Assembly (NCBI RefSeq): GCF_002999135.1
Contig: NZ_CP027229.1
Coordinates: 620,001-684,000 of the forward strand
Source: Capnocytophaga sp. oral taxon 878
Lineage (GTDB): Bacteria; Bacteroidota; Bacteroidia; Flavobacteriales; Flavobacteriaceae
Direction: 5' to 3'
Length of the DNA: 64,000 nt
Part shown: positions 36,969 through 46,166 of the stretch, one piece after another
How positions within the stretch are numbered: the first letter of the stretch is position 1
Layout: each line of letters opens with the position of its first letter
Position numbers and translations under genes: made by a program
The notes under the pieces: model-generated
Seen by the model: only the letters and a program-made list of their open reading frames with translations
The model's database searches: none
Told to the model about the DNA's origin: nothing

Positions 36969-38216
36969 TTATGAGGGTATGTGCAAAGATGATTTATTCA
37001 GTTTTTCTTCAGCATATTCTTTAGTTACTGTTAACTTATTTATGCCAGATTCGGGTAGTTCAAACATTGCATCGGTAAGGATATTCTCACAAAGAGAGCG
37101 CAAACCTCGAGCTCCAAGTTTGTATTCCAACGCTCTCTCAACAATAAAGTTAAGAGCCTCTTCAGTAATATCAAAATCTATGCCGTCCATTTCAAACAGT
37201 TTTTTGTACTGCTTAATAATAGCATTTTTAGGCTCGGTGAGTATCATTCGCAAAGTACTATTATCCAAGGGATTCATATAGGTAAGTACAGGTAGACGAC
37301 CTATGATTTCAGGTATCAAGCCAAAGTCTTTTAAATCCTTAGGGATGATGTACTGTATTAAGTTTTTTCTATCCACTTGTGTATTTTTTGATGAGTTATA
37401 ACCCACAGCCTGCATATTAAGGCGTTTGGATATGACCCTATTGATACCATCAAAAGCCCCACCAGCAATAAAGAGTATATGTTCGGTATTGACTTGAACA
37501 TACTGCTGGTCGGGGTGCTTACGTCCACCTTTAGGAGGTACATTTACTATTGAACCTTCTAAGAGTTTCAATAAAGCTTGTTGTACCCCTTCGCCAGATA
37601 CATCGCGGGTGATAGAAGGGTTATCACTTTTGCGAGCTATTTTGTCTATTTCATCAATGAATACAATGCCACGTTCGGCTTTTTCTACATCATAATCGGC
37701 AGCTTGTAGCAAGCGTGAAAGGATACCCTCCACATCCTCACCGACATAACCAGCTTCGGTAAGTACAGTAGCATCGACAATGGCAATAGGTACATTTAGC
37801 ATTTTGGCAATGGTACGTGCTACTAAGGTTTTACCTGTACCTGTTTCGCCAACCATTATCACGTTACTTTTTTGTATTTCTACTTCATTATCGGCATCGG
37901 GTTGCTGCAAGCGTTTGTAGTGGTTATATACTGCTACTGAAAGGATTTTTTTAGCAAAATCTTGCCCTATTACATACTGATCAAGAAAACGTTTAATTTC
38001 TTGTGGTGTTTTGAGGCTAAGCTCATCGCTTAAAGGTTCTTTTGTTTTATTAGATTTCTTTTTGTCTTTTTTTGTTTCAAAGCTTTGCTCTATAATAATA
38101 TGAGCTTGTTCGGCACAAATGTTACATATATTGGCATTCATACCTTTGATGAGCAAATCGGCTTCACTTTCTGGTCTGCCACAAAAATCGCAGTATTCTA
38201 TATCTTTTTTAGCCAT
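36969..38216 (-). CDS. clpX: ATP-dependent Clp protease ATP-binding subunit ClpX
   Basis: 415 aa. The N-terminal zinc-binding domain has Cys9, Cys12, Cys31 and Cys34. The AAA+ module follows with Walker A GETGTGKT near residue 118, Walker [10 protein letters not shown], and the pore loop GYVGEDVE. ClpX unfolds substrates and feeds them to ClpP. An IGF-type ClpP-docking loop could be sought around 265-275, where the sequence is divergent. The start overlaps the clpP stop by one base, so subunit synthesis is coupled. Confidence 0.97.
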   Translation of the reverse strand: MAKKDIEYCDFCGRPESEADLLIKGMNANICNICAEQAHIIIEQSFETKKDKKKSNKTKEPLSDELSLKTPQEIKRFLDQYVIGQDFAKKILSVAVYNHYKRLQQPDADNEVEIQKSNVIMVGETGTGKTLVARTIAKMLNVPIAIVDATVLTEAGYVGEDVEGILSRLLQAADYDVEKAERGIVFIDEIDKIARKSDNPSITRDVSGEGVQQALLKLLEGSIVNVPPKGGRKHPDQQYVQVNTEHILFIAGGAFDGINRVISKRLNMQAVGYNSSKNTQVDRKNLIQYIIPKDLKDFGLIPEIIGRLPVLTYMNPLDNSTLRMILTEPKNAIIKQYKKLFEMDGIDFDITEEALNFIVERALEYKLGARGLRSLCENILTDAMFELPESGINKLTVTKEYAEEKLNKSSLHIPS

Positions 38217-38875
38217 TATTTTCTTTCTAATACTTCATCAATCATACCGTATTCTTTAGCTTCGCGAGCTATCATCCAATAGTCGCGTTCTGAATCTTGA
38301 TACACTTTGGCAAAAGGTTGCCTTGAGTGTTTGGCAATGATTTCGTAAAGCTCATTCTTGAGTTTCAACATTTCTTTTAGATTGATTTCCATATCACTAG
38401 CTACCCCTTGAGCTCCTCCTGAGGGTTGGTGTATCATAACACGTGAGTGGGGTAGGGCAGAGCGTTTGCCAGTAGCCCCAGCGCAGAGCAATACAGCAGC
38501 CATTGAGGCAGCGATACCTGTACAGATAGTAGCTACATCGGGCTTGATAAACTGCATAGTATCATAAATACCTAAGCCTGCGTATACGCTACCTCCAGGT
38601 GAGTTGATATAGATTTGGATATCTTTTGCACTATCAACACTTTCCAAGAAAAGGAGTTGTGCAGTTACTACATTGGCAACTTGATCATTCACATCGGTAC
38701 CGAGGAAGATGATTCTATCCATCATTAGGCGGGAAAAAACGTCCATTTGAGCTACATTTAGCTGGCGTTCTTCCATAATATATGGAGTCATACTCCCTAC
38801 TATTTTATCATAGTAAAGGCTATTAACTCCGTGTTGCTTAATAGCATATTTTTTAAAATCGTCTGATAAATTCAT
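38216..38875 (-). CDS. clpP: ATP-dependent Clp protease proteolytic subunit ClpP
   Basis: 219 aa. The serine-protease triad is intact: the nucleophile Ser in ASMAAVLL (about 124), His in [10 protein letters not shown] (about 149) and Asp in DYWMIA further on. The first 20 residues ([20 protein letters not shown]) form the propeptide and axial loop. It assembles as a tetradecameric chamber with ClpX. It follows a hypothetical gene at 38918 after 42 bases. Confidence 0.96.
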   Translation of the reverse strand: MNLSDDFKKYAIKQHGVNSLYYDKIVGSMTPYIMEERQLNVAQMDVFSRLMMDRIIFLGTDVNDQVANVVTAQLLFLESVDSAKDIQIYINSPGGSVYAGLGIYDTMQFIKPDVATICTGIAASMAAVLLCAGATGKRSALPHSRVMIHQPSGGAQGVASDMEINLKEMLKLKNELYEIIAKHSRQPFAKVYQDSERDYWMIAREAKEYGMIDEVLERK

Positions 38876-38917
38876 TATATTTTAGTTATTAATCGTAAGT
38901 TGTTAGTATTACGATGA

Positions 38918-39556
38918 TTAAGGTTTATAATCAACTAATGCTTTTTCTACAACATCAATGAGCTCTTCTGGGGTCATTAGAGTATTGAGATAGTCTTCCA
39001 AACAACCCATATTGTCTACCTCGCTGAAAAATACCTCGTGGTCAGTCCCAAAAAGTGTAGGATTTTCAGGATTAGGATCGGAAAGAGCTATATACAAATG
39101 GTCGGGATAGCTATATGTATAGAAAAGTTGTATAAAATCAGGAGTTTTATTGCTAGTTAGCTTAGTGATTTCTGTTAAATCTACAAATTCTTCTTCAGAA
39201 AAATCATCATACCATTCTTCATAATCGGCAGTACCCTCTTTGAAAGGTGTAAAAAGATTTGCTACCCAAAAATGTTGCCCCCGAGGTTCTTCGGTGAGGC
39301 AATAAAACTCAGCAATCATTTTATCATAGAATGCCTTTTTATCACTTTTATACAGCTTGAAGTGAGTGTCGACCCATTCACCCAAACCATAAATAGGTTC
39401 TTCTTCATCAGCTTTTGCCCAAGGAGTATCTTCAGGTTTTTCATAAAGGACTGTATTGAAAGTAATGGATAAAAGGTCTTCTTGTAATGAAGTGCCTTTT
39501 ACTTTGCTAATATCACCGCCAAGGGCTTGTATTCGGTTGAGAATTGATTGTTTCAT
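38918..39556 (-). CDS. Conserved hypothetical acidic protein upstream of clpP
   Basis: 212 aa, cytosolic and strongly acidic. Features are a helical start, a WVANLFTPFKEG segment, a cluster DYEEWYDDFSEEEFVDL, a strand-rich LYIALSDPNPENPTLFG and a final EDYLNTLMTPEEL. The PNPENPTLFGTDHEV region loosely recalls SMI1/KNR4 (SUKH) proteins, but I would not assign it. The gene is close enough to clpP to be in one transcript. Confidence 0.7.
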   Translation of the reverse strand: MKQSILNRIQALGGDISKVKGTSLQEDLLSITFNTVLYEKPEDTPWAKADEEEPIYGLGEWVDTHFKLYKSDKKAFYDKMIAEFYCLTEEPRGQHFWVANLFTPFKEGTADYEEWYDDFSEEEFVDLTEITKLTSNKTPDFIQLFYTYSYPDHLYIALSDPNPENPTLFGTDHEVFFSEVDNMGCLEDYLNTLMTPEELIDVVEKALVDYKP

Positions 39557-39568
39557 TTTAATAAATGT

Positions 39569-39626
39569 AGTCCAAAATTGCTAAATAAGATACAAAAATA
39601 GTATTTATCATTAGCAATTTTGGACT
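39569..39626 (-). terminator. Long hairpin after tig
   Basis: The 16-bp perfect stem AGTCCAAAATTGCTAA (39569-39584) with its complement (39611-39626) also contains an inner ATAC/GTAT stem. It lies 26 bases past the tig stop and just before the next gene. Confidence 0.75.
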
Positions 39627-39651
39627 GGTTTATAGTATTTTGTAAAAATTA

Positions 39652-40980
39652 CTATTCAGGGAATGCTACTTTTACGAACTCGTCAAAAGAAACTTTTTTC
39701 ACATCAGTTTTAACGTTTTCTTTGTAGAAATCGATAAGTGTTTTGAATACTAACTGTTGTTGTATACGTTGCACTTCGTCACGGTTTTTAAGTACTCTGT
39801 CGACAATGTCATTTACATAACTATCATCGGTAGTAGGCATACCGTATTGTGCTAACTGAGCTTTGATATAAACAACAGCAAACTCTCTTAACTTATCATA
39901 AGTAGGTTGTAGCTTGTTATCATTTAATATTTTTTCTTCAATTAGTTGGTAACGCAATCCTTTTTCGGAACGGTTGTATTCTTCTTCAGCTTCTTCGGCG
40001 GTAAGTTCTTTTTCACCAGAGGTGCGCAACCAGCGTTTTAAGAAAGCAGAAGGTAATTCAAACTGAGTGTTATCAACCAAATAATCGGTAACGGTGTTTA
40101 AGAAATGTTGGTCGGCTTGCTCATTGTATTGTTGTTGAGCACCTTCTTTTATTTTCTCACGTAGTTGTTCTTCGGTAGTAACAGAGCCGTCAGGGAAAAG
40201 CTTATTGAATAAATCTTGATTTAGTTCGGCTCCTACACGTTCATTAATTTCTTCGATAGTTAAAGTGACTTCTACATCTAAATGATGTGCTTCCTCATGA
40301 GATACTTTAAGGTAATGCATAAGGCTGTGAGCATCGGCAAATAGGTTTTTGGTTTGCAGTTGGAACTGATCACCTATTTTTTTGCCTATAAACTCTTTGC
40401 GAGCCTCGGCAGATAGTGTTTCTAAAGAGAAAGTGGCTTGTGTATCAATACCTTTTTCTTCGTTAAAGAAGGTGCCAGTTATTTCTAAGCTATCGTCATT
40501 AATTACTTCGCCTTTAGACACGAGCTTGCCAAATTGTTTTTGGATACGCTCTACTTGTTTGTCGATTTGTTCATCGGATACGGTAATTTCGTAACGTACA
40601 ATGCCTTTTTTAGGTTGTAAATCAACTTCGATAGCTGGTGCTAAACCTAATTCAAACTCAAAGGTGATATTATCGGCATCAAAGTCTAGATTTTGATTTT
40701 CTTTTGGTAGAGGGTTTCCTAAGATATTAAGTTTTTCGTCGGCGATGTACTTGTACAAAGAATCTTGTAGAAGACGGTTAATCTCGTCGAATTTTACGGC
40801 TTTTCCGTACTGTCTTTTTACCATATTCATAGGCACGTGTCCTTTGCGGAAGCCAGGAATATTAGCAGTTTTACGGTAATTGTTAAGGGCTTTCTCTACT
40901 TTATCAGCGTAGTCATTTTTCTCAATAGCTATCGATACGACAGCATTTAAAGCATCAACTTGCTCTCTGTTTATATTCAT
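39652..40980 (-). CDS. tig: Trigger factor
   Basis: 442 aa. A ribosome-associated chaperone for nascent chains. The N-terminal ribosome-binding signature is present as NIPGFRKGHVPMNMVKRQYG near residue 36. The PPIase-like middle is reduced, with no clear FKBP active site, and the C-terminal chaperone arms are long helices (KIKEGAQQQYNEQADQHF). Reduced PPIase domains are common in Bacteroidota trigger factors. Transcribed alone from its own promoter, just upstream of clpP on the same strand. Confidence 0.93.
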   Translation of the reverse strand: MNINREQVDALNAVVSIAIEKNDYADKVEKALNNYRKTANIPGFRKGHVPMNMVKRQYGKAVKFDEINRLLQDSLYKYIADEKLNILGNPLPKENQNLDFDADNITFEFELGLAPAIEVDLQPKKGIVRYEITVSDEQIDKQVERIQKQFGKLVSKGEVINDDSLEITGTFFNEEKGIDTQATFSLETLSAEARKEFIGKKIGDQFQLQTKNLFADAHSLMHYLKVSHEEAHHLDVEVTLTIEEINERVGAELNQDLFNKLFPDGSVTTEEQLREKIKEGAQQQYNEQADQHFLNTVTDYLVDNTQFELPSAFLKRWLRTSGEKELTAEEAEEEYNRSEKGLRYQLIEEKILNDNKLQPTYDKLREFAVVYIKAQLAQYGMPTTDDSYVNDIVDRVLKNRDEVQRIQQQLVFKTLIDFYKENVKTDVKKVSFDEFVKVAFPE

Positions 40981-41021
40981 TTTTTTAAAAGATATTTATC
41001 AGTTATATAATTTTCAAAATG

Positions 41022-41051
41022 CAAAGGTACAAAATAATTAATAATTGGCAA
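41022..41051 (-). promoter_or_regulatory. Promoter of tig
   Basis: Minus-strand TTG (41049-41051) and TACCTTTG (41022-41029), spacing 19. Confidence 0.8.
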
Positions 41052-41133
41052 TGAACAATGCATATTTTTTTTGTAAAGGTAATAGAAAGTTTTGCCAAGG
41101 GGTACATCAATACATCATTCAAACGAAGTGTTT

Positions 41134-42669
41134 TTACTTTATTGCGTAATATACTTCTTCCTTATAATTTGCAGATTTTCCTTTCAACACTTCTTCCAAG
41201 AGGGCTTTGTTTTCGGGCAACTGCATTGCTTTTTTCAGTTCTTTATATTTCATTCTAAATTGAGCTGAATCTATGCCGTCGCATATTACAGGTAGGCTTT
41301 CTTGGGTTATACCATACCTACTGATAAGAGCTTCAACAAAGTACTTGTGTACCATTTGGTGCTCATCATCTACAAGGTTGAAATATTTGAGTACTAAGGG
41401 GAAATATGCCTCACTAATGAGTCCTAAGCCAAACACTGCATAACTACCGAGCATACAACTTTTTTCGCCTGGGGCAACATCATTATACCACTGAAACTCT
41501 ACCATAGCTACTTCGGCGTACTCTACTAATTTGGGATGCAACTCTTGATATTGTAGGGCTTGCGCAAAAAAACGATTGGTGCTTGACTGGGCTATGCCTT
41601 TAATCTTTATAAAAGACTTTTCGGCTTTTGAGCTCAGTTTAAAGCCATAACTGCGAGGGAAGTTGTTTTGTAGCAAGTTGATACTAAAATCTAAAGCCTT
41701 GCGGTAGGCAGAGGCGTTTTCTTGCTTGATAGTTACACTGATGGTAGCAAAGATATCATTTGCCTTGCATTCAACCTCTTCGTCCTTGTAATGTATAAGG
41801 CTTTCGGGCAACAGACCTGAGCCTTTTTTGAGGTACATTTTTGCTTTTTCACTTTTAAAATCTTTGGCGGCACGGTCCAAATCTTCTTTGGCATAAGGAA
41901 CGTCCCAGCTGTACTTTTGAAACTGAATTGCCCAAAGAGCTTGTTGTACAAAAAAGTCAAGTTTTTCGGTATCGACTTTAATGTTTTCTTTCAGGGTGTA
42001 GCTATTGGAGAAAAAGGTAACTTTTTCAATATTGTAATACAGGGGCAAAAATGTTTTCTCTTTCCAAGTGTTACAATGGGACATCATACAGTCCTGAAAG
42101 CTTTGGATAAAGTCTTTTTTGCGAGTAGCTTTGGCTGCTTCTAAGCCTTGCAGCAGTATTTGGGTAAGCTGGCTTTCGGTATAGCCTGTGAGTTCAAAAT
42201 CAAAAGCTTTTTCCAAAACAGAAGCCCAATCATACTCTTGCATCTTACGGGTGCGATTGCTAATGACCTCGGTTATATACTTATCGTAATGCTGTTTTAA
42301 TTCTACTTTTCGCTCTTGATTTACCAAAAAGAACTCTTTACGCTCACTGTTAAACTCTAAAACGCCGTGCAGTTTGTATTTAAACTTACCGGTATAGGAC
42401 TCGGCAAAGAATTTTTCAGTGATTTTTTGTTCAAGAGAGGTTAAAATATTGGCTATTTCACTTTCGGTTGCCTTTTTTAGTTCAAGTATGGTGTATTTGT
42501 CTTTACTAAAATCAAGTTCTTCATACAAATAGATATGGACTCTGTACTCTGATTGTTTTATGCCGATATAATTGTAGCGACCATCGCTAAGCTCAAAACC
42601 TTCGTAAGGAGCTGAGAAGCTATATTTGGTTAATGAAGACTCTAAGCATTCTAATATTTTATCGACCAT
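41134..42669 (-). CDS. Hypothetical protein, possibly DUF6138
   Basis: 511 aa, cytosolic. It has a mixed N-terminal third (strand-rich YNYIGIKQSEYRVHIYLYEEL), a helical middle, and a distinctive C-terminal part with LGSYAVFGLGLISEAYFPLV and VDDEHQMVHKYFVEALI. I recall this C-terminal signature from DUF6138, but that is memory, not a search. No catalytic residues can be singled out. It begins ten bases after the transketolase gene ends and so probably shares its transcript, without an obvious metabolic link. Confidence 0.72.
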   Translation of the reverse strand: MVDKILECLESSLTKYSFSAPYEGFELSDGRYNYIGIKQSEYRVHIYLYEELDFSKDKYTILELKKATESEIANILTSLEQKITEKFFAESYTGKFKYKLHGVLEFNSERKEFFLVNQERKVELKQHYDKYITEVISNRTRKMQEYDWASVLEKAFDFELTGYTESQLTQILLQGLEAAKATRKKDFIQSFQDCMMSHCNTWKEKTFLPLYYNIEKVTFFSNSYTLKENIKVDTEKLDFFVQQALWAIQFQKYSWDVPYAKEDLDRAAKDFKSEKAKMYLKKGSGLLPESLIHYKDEEVECKANDIFATISVTIKQENASAYRKALDFSINLLQNNFPRSYGFKLSSKAEKSFIKIKGIAQSSTNRFFAQALQYQELHPKLVEYAEVAMVEFQWYNDVAPGEKSCMLGSYAVFGLGLISEAYFPLVLKYFNLVDDEHQMVHKYFVEALISRYGITQESLPVICDGIDSAQFRMKYKELKKAMQLPENKALLEEVLKGKSANYKEEVYYAIK

Positions 42670-42679
42670 ATACGTGCTA

Positions 42680-43630
42680 TTATTTTTTTAGGACAGACTC
42701 AACAGCCCTAATAATGCCGTCTTTATCTAAGCCGTATTTTTGCATTAGCTGATCGGGGGTACCACTCTCGCCAAAGGTATCATTTACAGCAACAAAAGCC
42801 TGACGAGTAGGGGCGTGCTGTGCTAGTACACGGGCTACGCTCTCGCCTAAACCGCCGTAATAGTTATGTTCTTCACAGGTAACTACTGCTTTGGTTTTTT
42901 TGGCAGAGTTGATGATGATATCTTCATCTAAAGGCTTGATAGTATGGATGTTAATTACTTCGGCTGAAATGCTTTTTGCCTCTAAGGCTTCGCAAGCTAA
43001 AAGGGCTTCCCACACGAGGTGACCGGTAGCGATAATGGTTACATCGGTACCTTCGTTCAGTAGGATGCCTTTTCCTATTTCGAAGGTTTGATTTTCGGGG
43101 GTGAAGTTGGCTACCGCAGGGCGACCAAAGCGCAGGTATACAGGTCCTACATAATCGGCAATAGCGAGGGTAGCTGCTTTGGTTTGGTTATAATCGCAAG
43201 GGTTGATAACTACCATATTAGGGAGCATTTTCATCAGCCCAATGTCTTCTAATATTTGGTGAGTAGCGCCGTCTTCGCCCAAGGTAAGTCCGGCGTGAGA
43301 GGCGCATATTTTTACGTTTTTGTGAGAGTAGGCTATGGACTGGCGTATTTGGTCATACACGCGTCCGGTGGAGAAGGCTGCGAAGGTACCTGTAAAAGGG
43401 ATTTTACCTCCTATGGTAAGTCCGGCAGCAATTCCCATCATATTAGCCTCGGCTATACCTATTTGGAAGAATCGGGTGGGGTTTTCTTCAATAAATTTCT
43501 CCATTTTGAGTGAGCCGATAAGGTCGGCACAAAGAGCGACAACATTAGGGTTGGTGCGTCCTAATTCGGCAAGGCCAGCCCCGAAGCCGCTACGAGTATC
43601 TTTTTTTCCTGAATCGATATATTTTTTCAT
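42680..43630 (-). CDS. Transketolase C-terminal subunit
   Basis: 316 aa from ATG 43630; the TTG at 43663 overlaps the promoter. It contains the pyrimidine-binding and C-terminal domains of transketolase: LGRTNPNVVALCADL, the catalytic-side FFQIGIAEANMMGIAAGL with the TPP-activating Glu, SHAGLTLGEDGATHQ, and the C-terminal TCEEHNYYGGLGE. The N-terminal TPP-binding subunit is a separate protein in this family. It is usually the adjacent upstream gene, but here the upstream region is a repeat-bearing spacer. Confidence 0.92.
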   Translation of the reverse strand: MKKYIDSGKKDTRSGFGAGLAELGRTNPNVVALCADLIGSLKMEKFIEENPTRFFQIGIAEANMMGIAAGLTIGGKIPFTGTFAAFSTGRVYDQIRQSIAYSHKNVKICASHAGLTLGEDGATHQILEDIGLMKMLPNMVVINPCDYNQTKAATLAIADYVGPVYLRFGRPAVANFTPENQTFEIGKGILLNEGTDVTIIATGHLVWEALLACEALEAKSISAEVINIHTIKPLDEDIIINSAKKTKAVVTCEEHNYYGGLGESVARVLAQHAPTRQAFVAVNDTFGESGTPDQLMQKYGLDKDGIIRAVESVLKK

Positions 43631-43660
43631 TGGTAAAATGGTGTTTATGAGTTTTGGGTG

Positions 43661-43690
43661 CAAATGTACGAAATAAATTATAAATTACAA
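43661..43690 (-). promoter_or_regulatory. Promoter of the transketolase subunit gene
   Basis: Minus-strand TTG (43688-43690) and TACATTTG (43661-43668), spacing 19. Confidence 0.78.
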
Positions 43691-43735
43691 GATTTAGTTT
43701 TAGTTTTAGAGTTTAGATTATAGAGGGAGCTTGTT

Positions 43736-43829
43736 GACTATCCTTCGCGGTATACTCAGCTGCGCCAGCTTGGTGACTATCCTTCGTTTATAGTTCGTTT
43801 ATCCTTCGTTTATCGTTCGTTCAAGCTGG
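43736..43829 (-). repeat. Intergenic 11-bp-periodic repeat, copy C (longest)
   Basis: It reads ACTATCCTTCG, a spacer with ACTCAGCTG, CCAGCTTG (43765-43772), a second ACTATCCTTCG, the TTCGTTTATNN units, TTCGTTC and CAAGCTGG (43822-43829). CCAGCTTG and CAAGCTGG are inverted repeats, so the unit array sits in the loop of a possible stem. Confidence 0.85.
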
Positions 43830-43888
43830 AGGCGGCTTTGGGGAGTGTTGGGGGAGTATAGGAGATATGTTAATTTTTAAATTGTTCA

Positions 43889-43918
43889 TTGTTAATTGAA
43901 AAATGTTATATACCTTTG
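43889..43918 (+). promoter_or_regulatory. Promoter of the gene at 43958
   Basis: TTG at 43889-43891 and TACCTTTG at 43911-43918, spacing 19. It is nearly identical over 40 bases to the promoter at 44517. Confidence 0.8.
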
Positions 43919-43957
43919 CGAAAAGTTTTGTTGAAAAATAACTTAAATTTTAGTATT

Positions 43958-44431
43958 ATGACAGCAGAGGAAATATTTAAAAAGGAAAATCGTTTTTTTG
44001 GTAAAGCGACTATCAATGGTATTGACTGCACTATTGGCTATAACAAGGAGTTTAGATGGAGCTGGTTTGCGACTCAACTTAATACTTTTGTGATAGTAGG
44101 TGAGACAGAACAACCTATTGATGCACAGCTTTTAGAAAGTTTTTCGGCAGCTTGTTTTGAGTATGCTATTAAAAACCACAAGGGTTGGCCAAGAGGGCTT
44201 CAGGCGGGGGTAGGTAGTATAGCTGTGTTGAAAGGTAAAACTACTGATGATGCAAGGATTTTGGCGATGAATTTCTCTAAGAAACATTTTTCGGCATTTG
44301 AAATTCCTGTGGTTTTTGATGTAGAAGAGCAGAAGGCTTATCGTTACTTAAAAGCACCTGTGTGGGGTACTATTTACTATCCTTATTTTTCGAAACGTAT
44401 TGATGCACTTGCTCAAGAACTAAAAGATTAG
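43958..44431 (+). CDS. Conserved hypothetical protein with a YjbR-like feel
   Basis: 157 aa from ATG 43958, chosen because its promoter lies 40 bases upstream and an earlier TTG at 43889 is the promoter's own -33 element. It is cytosolic, with alternating strands and helices: an ATINGIDCTIGYN hairpin, WSWFATQLNTFVIVG, GWPRGLQAGVGSIAVL, and a C-terminal APVWGTIYYPYFSKRI. I do not recognise the family with certainty. Monocistronic. Confidence 0.68.
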   Translation: MTAEEIFKKENRFFGKATINGIDCTIGYNKEFRWSWFATQLNTFVIVGETEQPIDAQLLESFSAACFEYAIKNHKGWPRGLQAGVGSIAVLKGKTTDDARILAMNFSKKHFSAFEIPVVFDVEEQKAYRYLKAPVWGTIYYPYFSKRIDALAQELKD

Positions 44432-44516
44432 GGAGCAAGTTAATATTATGGGGTAGGCAGGTTGAGCTTGTGATGCAGGTTTGACCAGTTGGCTTATGTT
44501 ATTTTTTAATTGTTCA

Positions 44517-44546
44517 TTGCTAATTGAAAAATGTTTTGTACCTTTG
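44517..44546 (+). promoter_or_regulatory. Promoter of the lipoprotein-dnaX operon
   Basis: TTG at 44517-44519 and TACCTTTG at 44539-44546, spacing 19. Confidence 0.8.
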
Positions 44547-44565
44547 CCAAAAATATTAGAACAGG

Positions 44566-45078
44566 ATGAACAAAATAATCATTATAAGTGGCTTGTTATT
44601 AGGCTTTTTACTGTTGGCTTGTAACGATGGTGAGCTTGAAGTGGAGACTATTTCATTTGATAATACAGATGTACTTTCATGCACTAGTGACACTACTGCT
44701 ACTTTTTTATTTAAGTACAATCAAAAGCAAGCGCTTATTCTTACTTTGCCTGTAAATAGTTTGGAAAACAAAGCAAAGGAGGTGGGAGGTACTATTCCTA
44801 CTAACTACAAGTTGTATTACCGCACATTTAGTGATGCAGTAAGCAATAGTTATTTTTGTGCTAATATACCACCTGCAACCCCTGCAGTAACCGCACAAAT
44901 AGAGGCTACAGGGGGAAATGTATCAATCACGACCCAGCCTATATATGACGAAAATACAGGTAACCTTTTACGTTACGACCACCTTATACGCATATCAAAC
45001 TTGGTAATAGTGAACAACCAAGGGAATAAGGTTGTAGATTCAAATTTTATATTCGGAACTTACAGAACAAATAGGTAA
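44566..45078 (+). CDS. Hypothetical lipoprotein upstream of dnaX
   Basis: 170 aa. The signal peptide ends at the lipobox LLLAC (Cys19). The mature part is beta-rich with two further Cys (LSCTSD, YFCANIP) that may pair. No family recognised; Thr-rich linkers such as AQIEATGGNVSITTQ fit a surface domain. The stop overlaps the dnaX start by one base (TAATG), an odd pairing of an envelope protein with the clamp loader. Confidence 0.75.
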   Translation: MNKIIIISGLLLGFLLLACNDGELEVETISFDNTDVLSCTSDTTATFLFKYNQKQALILTLPVNSLENKAKEVGGTIPTNYKLYYRTFSDAVSNSYFCANIPPATPAVTAQIEATGGNVSITTQPIYDENTGNLLRYDHLIRISNLVIVNNQGNKVVDSNFIFGTYRTNR

Positions 45079-46166
45079 TGAATCACTTTGTAGTATCAGC
45101 TCGTAAATATCGTCCGCAATCATTTAGGGATGTGGTGGGACAGCAAGCCATCACTAATACCTTATTAAATGCCATTGAGAATAATCATTTGGCACAGGCA
45201 CTTCTTTTTACTGGTCCGCGTGGAGTAGGGAAGACTACTTGTGCGCGTATTTTGGCGAAAAAAATAAATGAGCAGACAGGAGTACAAGACGAGAATGATT
45301 TTGCTTTTAATGTTTTTGAGCTAGACGCTGCCTCAAATAACAGTGTAGATGATATTCGCAAACTGATAGAGCAGGTACGGATACCACCCCAAGTAGGGAA
45401 ATATAAAGTTTATATTATAGATGAGGTGCATATGCTATCAACAGCAGCTTTCAATGCTTTTTTAAAGACTTTGGAAGAACCGCCTAAACATGCTATTTTC
45501 ATACTTGCAACTACTGAAAAACACAAAATTATACCTACGATACTTTCGCGCTGCCAGATATTTGATTTTAAACGTATTACTATTAACGATATACGAGAAT
45601 ATTTAAAATATATAGCCCAGCAACAAGGTATTGAGGCTGAAGATGAAGCCTTACAAATTATTGCACAAAAAGCAGATGGTGCGATGCGTGATGCACTTTC
45701 TATTTTTGATAGAGTAGTGAGTTTTTCAGGAGAAAAGCTGACACGACAAGCTACCTCAGAAATACTAAACGTGTTAGATTATGAGGTTTATTTTAAAGTT
45801 ACAGACCTTATTTTGGCTAATAAGCTGCCAGAACTATTAGTGGCATTTAATGATACTATAGCACAAGGATTTGATGGAAATCACTTTATAGCAGGATTGG
45901 CAAGCCATTTTAGAGACCTAATGGTATGTAAAAATCCTGCAACTATTAACCTGATGGAAGTAGGGGAGGAGACTCAGAAAAAATATGCTGAACAGAGTGT
46001 ACGTGCTACAGTACCTTTCCTTATGGAAGCTATAGCCATAGCTAATGATGCAGACTTGAAATATCGTACTAGCAAAAACCAACGTTTGCTTATAGAAATA
46101 GCTCTTATGCAATTGGCATCAATTACCTATGAAGGGGATAAAAAAAAAATGATGGACGCTTCATAA
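45078..46166 (+). CDS. dnaX: DNA polymerase III gamma-like subunit (dnaX zero frame)
   Basis: 362 aa in the initial frame. It is the clamp-loader ATPase. Walker A GPRGVGKTT is at 46-54, Walker B DEVHML near 115, sensor 1 ATTEKHK and the SRCQ motif follow, then the collar domain. The four zinc Cys found in E. coli DnaX after the Walker A helix are missing; the segment reads KKINEQTGVQDENDF. The frame ends five codons after an A10 tract, close to where E. coli domain III ends, leaving a complete gamma-like protein. The rest of DnaX continues in the -1 frame. Confidence 0.93.
   Translation: MNHFVVSARKYRPQSFRDVVGQQAITNTLLNAIENNHLAQALLFTGPRGVGKTTCARILAKKINEQTGVQDENDFAFNVFELDAASNNSVDDIRKLIEQVRIPPQVGKYKVYIIDEVHMLSTAAFNAFLKTLEEPPKHAIFILATTEKHKIIPTILSRCQIFDFKRITINDIREYLKYIAQQQGIEAEDEALQIIAQKADGAMRDALSIFDRVVSFSGEKLTRQATSEILNVLDYEVYFKVTDLILANKLPELLVAFNDTIAQGFDGNHFIAGLASHFRDLMVCKNPATINLMEVGEETQKKYAEQSVRATVPFLMEAIAIANDADLKYRTSKNQRLLIEIALMQLASITYEGDKKKMMDAS

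Larger units (their letters stand above)
43631..43957. other. 327-base divergent intergenic region
   Basis: It holds the transketolase promoter, repeat copy C and the promoter of the downstream YjbR-like gene. No coding frame and no N-terminal transketolase remnant is visible. Confidence 0.7.
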
